Below are positions 6,160 to 9,373 of a DNA stretch of 9,373 nt, piece by piece. The DNA is from Deltaproteobacteria bacterium. Its GTDB lineage: Bacteria > Desulfobacterota > JAENJC01. The DNA lies in the NCBI GenBank assembly GCA_016844545.1, contig JAENJC010000110.1, positions 1 through 9,373 on the forward strand, in the 5' to 3' direction. The position numbers and the translations under genes are program-made. The notes under the pieces were generated by a model. The model saw only the letters and a program-made list of their open reading frames with translations, searched no databases and was not told the origin of the DNA. Each line of letters starts with the position of its first letter. Position 1 is the stretch's first letter.

Positions 6160-7885
6160 TCAATCAGAATATGTCGGCAACATAACCGTAAATGTCGCTC
6201 CCTTTCCCGCCTCGCTCTCCACCTCTATATCTCCGCCAAAGTTCTTTATAATCCCGTACGTAACCGACAGCCCAAGCCCAAACCCTTTTACCCCCTTGGT
6301 AGTGAAGAACGGATCGAACACCTTCCCTATATGCTCAGGCTTTATCCCAGTCCCTGTGTCTGTCACGGAAACATGTATCCTGCCGTTCTCTTTCCTTGTC
6401 GCAACAATAATCCTCCCTCCGTCCGGCATCGCCTCTCCAGCATTCTTTATCAGGTTCAGAAAGACCTGTTTCAGCTTGTCCTTGTCCGCCATTACCTTTC
6501 CGCTTTCAGCAACTCTTTCTTCAACGGTTATCCCTTTTGTCGCTAAATCCTCTTTGCAGAAGGCAAGGACTTCATGCAGAGGCACAGACATGTCAAACTC
6601 CTCCAGTGCAGCTACCATTATACCTTTGTAGAATTCATTGAAGTCGAGGATTATCTTTGCCACCCTGTCTATCTCGCCGTCTATTATCTTAAGGTACCTC
6701 TGGTTAGGATCCTCCTCCGCCATCTTATTCTTGCTCATCACGTAAATATAGTTCTTCATAGTGGCCAGGGGATTGTTTATTTCGTGGGAGACACTTCCAG
6801 CAAGCTTCCCCAGGGCCGCCATCCTTTCTATTTCCACAAGCCTCTTCTCCGCCTTTTCCTTTTCGGCAAGAGACCTCGCCATGGAGTTTATCCCACTCCC
6901 AAGGACAGACAGTTCATCGCCATAAAGCTCCGGTATCTTACTCTATCCCTTTGTGCAACTCCTCTATAGGTTGAGCAAATTTCCGGGAGATGCGTGTTGA
7001 AGCATAATAGGTTATGAGAAGCGCTGCCAGCATTATGAAACCAGCCTGATATGCCATAACAAACAGAAAGTGCATGGACTCCCAGTGGTCCTGCATAATA
7101 ATAAGATTCCATCCCGTTGAGGGTATCTCTGCTTGTGCGAGAGAAACAAGATTTCCGTCCCAGTTCCTCACATTCTCCACTCCATCATTTCCTGTTAATT
7201 CCTTCTTTAGTGAAAAGTAATCCTTCAGGTTCTGCTTATATAATACCCTGGTCTTATCCTCGTCGGCCAGATATCCCCCGACCTCCGATATAATTGACGC
7301 TCGACCGGTATCTCCTATCTTTATACCATCAACCTTGTTCCATACCTCTATCACGTCTATGTCTGACACAAGTATCCGGAACACCTCACCTTGCCAGAAG
7401 AGCGGCACTGCTAACGTCATATACGGAAGGTTGTCCTGTGTGAAAAGGAGCGGAGAACGGTATACCTTCCCGCCCTTTACAATACCGAATATCTCCCCTG
7501 GAATAGAGGCAGGGGAATCAGGTCTGCTTGATGCTACAATTTTATTTGAGGCGTCAAATATGGATATATTGCTGTACTGATTAAGCTCAAGTTCAATCCT
7601 TTTGAGCATGAGTGCGAGCTTGAAGCGGTCTTCGTCTGGATAAGACAGTAGTTCCTTCATCCCTATAACTGTCTCAATCCTGCCGGAGAGATACTCCTCT
7701 ATCTCACCGGCAGTCCTTTCGGCAATAACCTTCAAGTCTCTGTGCACCGTTTCGTCAATGGCTATCCATGCATAAGCTATCCATACAAAGGTTAACAGGA
7801 TGATTGCCCCAGCCGAGGCAGATGCCAGAATAATAAATAGCTTGCCGCTGAAGCTGCTCCACTTAAGTCTATCTGAAATCTTCAT
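6160..7885 (-). pseudogene. Frameshifted membrane sensor histidine kinase (dCACHE-HAMP-HisKA-HATPase)
   Basis: Two-component sensor kinase. The first frame (7885-6938) has TM1 at about residues 16-40, an extracytoplasmic dCACHE-type domain (about 45-275, with 'YMTLAVPLFWQGEVFRIL' and 'IPSTGWNLIIMQ'), TM2 at about 278-298 and the start of HAMP (QPIEELHKGIE), then TAA. The next frame resumes at 6939 with KIPELYGDELSVLGSGINSM, the end of HAMP. It continues with HisKA (GSVSHEINNPL, phospho-acceptor His367 in the joined protein), N-box (NLIKNAGEAM, Asn481), G1 (DTGTG, 509-513), F-box (FDPFFTTK) and G2 (GFGLGL), closing with a complete ATPase end. Skipping base 6940 gives 574 aa. The indel must lie between 6945 and 6938, because a stop blocks each frame just outside. 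HAMP is about nine residues short, so a small deletion is as likely as an inserted base. A GGAG site precedes the ATG. No response regulator is adjacent. Alternatively the second half could be a separate kinase starting at the ATG at 6882. Confidence 0.85.
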
Positions 7886-7915
7886 TCAGGCTCCAGTCCT
7901 TGATCTTGTACAGGT

Positions 7916-7930
7916 TTTGTCCTGGACAAA
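7916..7930. promoter_or_regulatory. 15-bp palindrome in the kinase leader, operator candidate
   Basis: TTTGTCC and GGACAAA are perfect arms around one T, 31 bp before the kinase start codon. A dimeric regulator site or a small RNA hairpin would look like this. No known operator is recognised. Confidence 0.3.
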
Positions 7931-7955
7931 TTAGAAAAAAAGGAATAAAAAAAGA

Positions 7956-7984
7956 GTAAGGTGATAGCTTTTTTAGCATGTCAA
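7956..7984 (-). promoter_or_regulatory. Candidate promoter of the sensor kinase
   Basis: On the minus strand a perfect TTGACA (7984-7979) is followed after 17-18 bp by CCTTAC/CTTACT, a poor -10. It would leave a leader of about 65 nt. The perfect -35 is the only strong point; use of an activator would fit the adjoining palindrome at 7985-8010. Confidence 0.3.
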
Positions 7985-8010
7985 ATGATTACCACAATAT
8001 TGTATATCAT
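7985..8010. promoter_or_regulatory. Nested inverted repeat abutting the kinase -35, regulator-site candidate
   Basis: ACAATATTGT (7994-8003) is a perfect 10-bp palindrome, bracketed by ATGAT (7985-7989) and ATCAT (8006-8010) as outer arms. It sits directly upstream of the TTGACA at 7979-7984 in the divergent region between kinase and exporter, where a shared regulator would bind. The AT-rich context lowers its weight. Confidence 0.3.
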
Positions 8011-8135
8011 GCAAGACAGGTTAATGAAGTAAATAAATATGCTTTAAGATAGGCTGCTGAGGGTAGACTTTTGCCGAAAAAAAGAATTATGCGCTCATAA
8101 AGTGATCTTTCGGTGCCTGGGGCAAATATATGTTA

Positions 8136-8164
8136 TTGTCTGCACCAGAGGATATCATTATAAT
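8136..8164 (+). promoter_or_regulatory. Predicted sigma-70-type promoter of the MFS gene
   Basis: TTGTCT (8136-8141), a 17-bp spacer and a perfect TATAAT (8159-8164) form the best promoter in the window. Transcription would begin about seven bases downstream, at 8170-8172, which is the GTG start codon at 8171. A leaderless mRNA is therefore predicted. Confidence 0.5.
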
Positions 8165-8170
8165 AAGGCG

Positions 8171-9373
8171 GTGATTTGGAATAAAAGGATTTATTTCCCC
8201 TTCAACAACCGCGACTTTACGTCCCTTTGGCTCGGGCAGGCCTTTTCCCAGCTTGGCGATGCCATCTTCAATATTGCCATCACTTGGTTTATCCTCTCGC
8301 TGCAAAATTCCGCAGAAGTCATGGCGAAGACCATGATCATACTTCACGCATCACACCTGGCGGCCTTTGTGCTGTCAGGGCCTCTCGTCGACCGTTTTGA
8401 CCGGAGAAAGATCATGCTGTATACCGACCTTCTCAGGGGCTTACTCGTTCTCATCCTCGGGTTGTACGCATTCAATCAGGAGCTCAAGATATGGAACTTA
8501 TACCTTCTCACCTTAATTGACGGGATACTGACCGCCTTGTTCTCATCTGCAAAAATTGCAATTGTACCCTCCATAGTCGCCAAGGAAGACTTTGCGAGGG
8601 CCAACGCCCTGAACATCTCTGCCGCCAGTATATGCGGCATGATGGGCCCGGCAGTCGGGGGGCTGCTTATCTCACTACCTGCCGTCGGATTCCCCGGGGT
8701 GTCCATGATAAATTCGGCGACCTTTCTACTCAGCGCGCTGGGGATATCACTTATACGCCCATCGCATAGGGGAACGACGCCCAATGAGATTTCTGAGGGG
8801 CTGTGGGCCTCCTTCGCAAACGGCTTCAGGTATGTAGTTTCAGACAGGGGTGTCCTTCGCATCCTCTTGTATTACGCGCTGCTCAGCTTCCTTTCGACTC
8901 CCATTTTTATTCTCCTGGCGTTGTTTGCGAAAGATGTTCTTAATGTAGATGCCATGGGCCTTGGCCTGATAGATACCACCTGGTTTGCCGGAGGACTCCT
9001 CGGTGCTTCGTTGGCAGGGGTCATGGGTAAGAAATACCGGAGAGGCATCTATGTTGTTTACTTGTTTATTGCGGAAGGGATAGCGTTTATTTTCATTACT
9101 GTGTCCGGCCACATGGCTGCCGCTATGGCCGCCGTCTTCATCTACGGATTGGTTGCTGCGATGTCCGCCATTCTGTTGAGATCACACCTGCAAAGCATTG
9201 TTCGTGACCAGTACCGGGGGCGATTTTTCAGCTTTATGTACCTGATAACGGACTGGTTAACGCCTGTCGCCATGGGTCTCACGGGGTTCGCTGCTGTGAC
9301 CTTCGTGACTGTCACCGTCATGATGTGGTCGTGGGTCTCTTTTACTATTGTCGCTTTAAGTGGGTTTTTTATC
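8171..9373 (+). CDS. MFS exporter, EntS/MFS_3-like, truncated by the window end
   Basis: An open frame of 401 codons without a stop runs to the window edge. After a short cytoplasmic start, 'NNRDFTSLWLGQAFSQLGD' is the typical opening of EntS-like drug/siderophore exporters of the major facilitator superfamily. MFS motif A is visible as GPLVDRFDRRK (residues 70-80) between TM2 and TM3, and the second half has RDQYRGRFFS (345-354), the matching loop of this subfamily. Most of the 12 membrane segments are present; the last part is outside. GTG at 8171 is chosen because the family homology begins at once and a promoter -10 ends six bases before it. An in-frame GTG at 8102 exists but has no ribosome binding site, and it lies upstream of the promoter. 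The gene is divergent from the sensor kinase. Substrate is unknown; efflux across the inner membrane is the family role. Confidence 0.88.
   Translation, partial: MIWNKRIYFPFNNRDFTSLWLGQAFSQLGDAIFNIAITWFILSLQNSAEVMAKTMIILHASHLAAFVLSGPLVDRFDRRKIMLYTDLLRGLLVLILGLYAFNQELKIWNLYLLTLIDGILTALFSSAKIAIVPSIVAKEDFARANALNISAASICGMMGPAVGGLLISLPAVGFPGVSMINSATFLLSALGISLIRPSHRGTTPNEISEGLWASFANGFRYVVSDRGVLRILLYYALLSFLSTPIFILLALFAKDVLNVDAMGLGLIDTTWFAGGLLGASLAGVMGKKYRRGIYVVYLFIAEGIAFIFITVSGHMAAAMAAVFIYGLVAAMSAILLRSHLQSIVRDQYRGRFFSFMYLITDWLTPVAMGLTGFAAVTFVTVTVMMWSWVSFTIVALSGFFI

Noticed and set aside
6570..6969. Rightward open frames over the kinase gene
   Set aside because: Antisense shadows of HisKA/HATPase-coding sequence with all catalytic boxes on the minus strand.
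8087..9112. Leftward open frames of 86, 128 and 90 codons across the right end
   Set aside because: They are antisense to a continuous 401-codon rightward frame with clear MFS motifs, have no family features and lack ribosome binding sites.

Overview
The window looks like chromosomal DNA from a diderm (Gram-negative-type) bacterium. It encodes a lipoprotein with a lipobox, an outer-membrane beta-barrel ending in Trp, a signal-peptide-bearing carbonic anhydrase and a membrane sensor kinase. Base composition is intermediate. The short palindromic repeats of the CCCCTTT/AAAGGGG and GTAGGGGCG/CGCCCCTAC types remind me of uncultured Nitrospirota and related deep-branching lineages. That is an impression from recall and no phylogenetic marker here proves it. 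There is no CRISPR, phage, integrase or transposase gene and no RNA gene that I can see.

Layout. (1) 1-664: a 73-aa leftward gene of unknown function with a strong ribosome binding site, then a 413-bp AT-rich gap that begins with a 56-bp inverted-repeat element. (2) 665-2802: a two-gene rightward unit, a Cys-rich lipoprotein and a FadL/PorV/TraF-type outer-membrane barrel whose frame is broken by one extra base near 2154. It ends in a good intrinsic terminator at 2912-2938. (3) 2976-5225: a full-length UvrD/PcrA helicase with all SF1A motifs and the C-terminal Tudor-like domain. Its reading frame carries several short palindromes, and a further one supplies its stop codon. (4) 5258-5989, leftward: an exported beta-carbonic anhydrase with a His-rich tail, preceded by a second copy of the 56-bp element. 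(5) 6160-7885, leftward: a dCACHE-HAMP-HisKA-HATPase sensor kinase interrupted by a frameshift inside an unusually short HAMP region. (6) 8171-9373, rightward: the first 401 residues of an EntS-like MFS exporter that runs off the window. It has a -35/-10 promoter placed so that the mRNA would start at or next to the GTG codon.

The genes do not form one pathway. The lipoprotein and barrel are probably co-transcribed and both carry Asp/Asn/Gly-rich calcium-loop-like motifs. The kinase has no response regulator here, and its only divergent neighbour is the MFS gene. The most notable non-gene signals are the protein-embedded palindromes in the helicase, the pair of ATACCAA/TTGGTAT elements that sit in the same orientation just upstream of two leftward genes, and the predicted leaderless start of the MFS gene. 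I found no convincing new multi-gene system.
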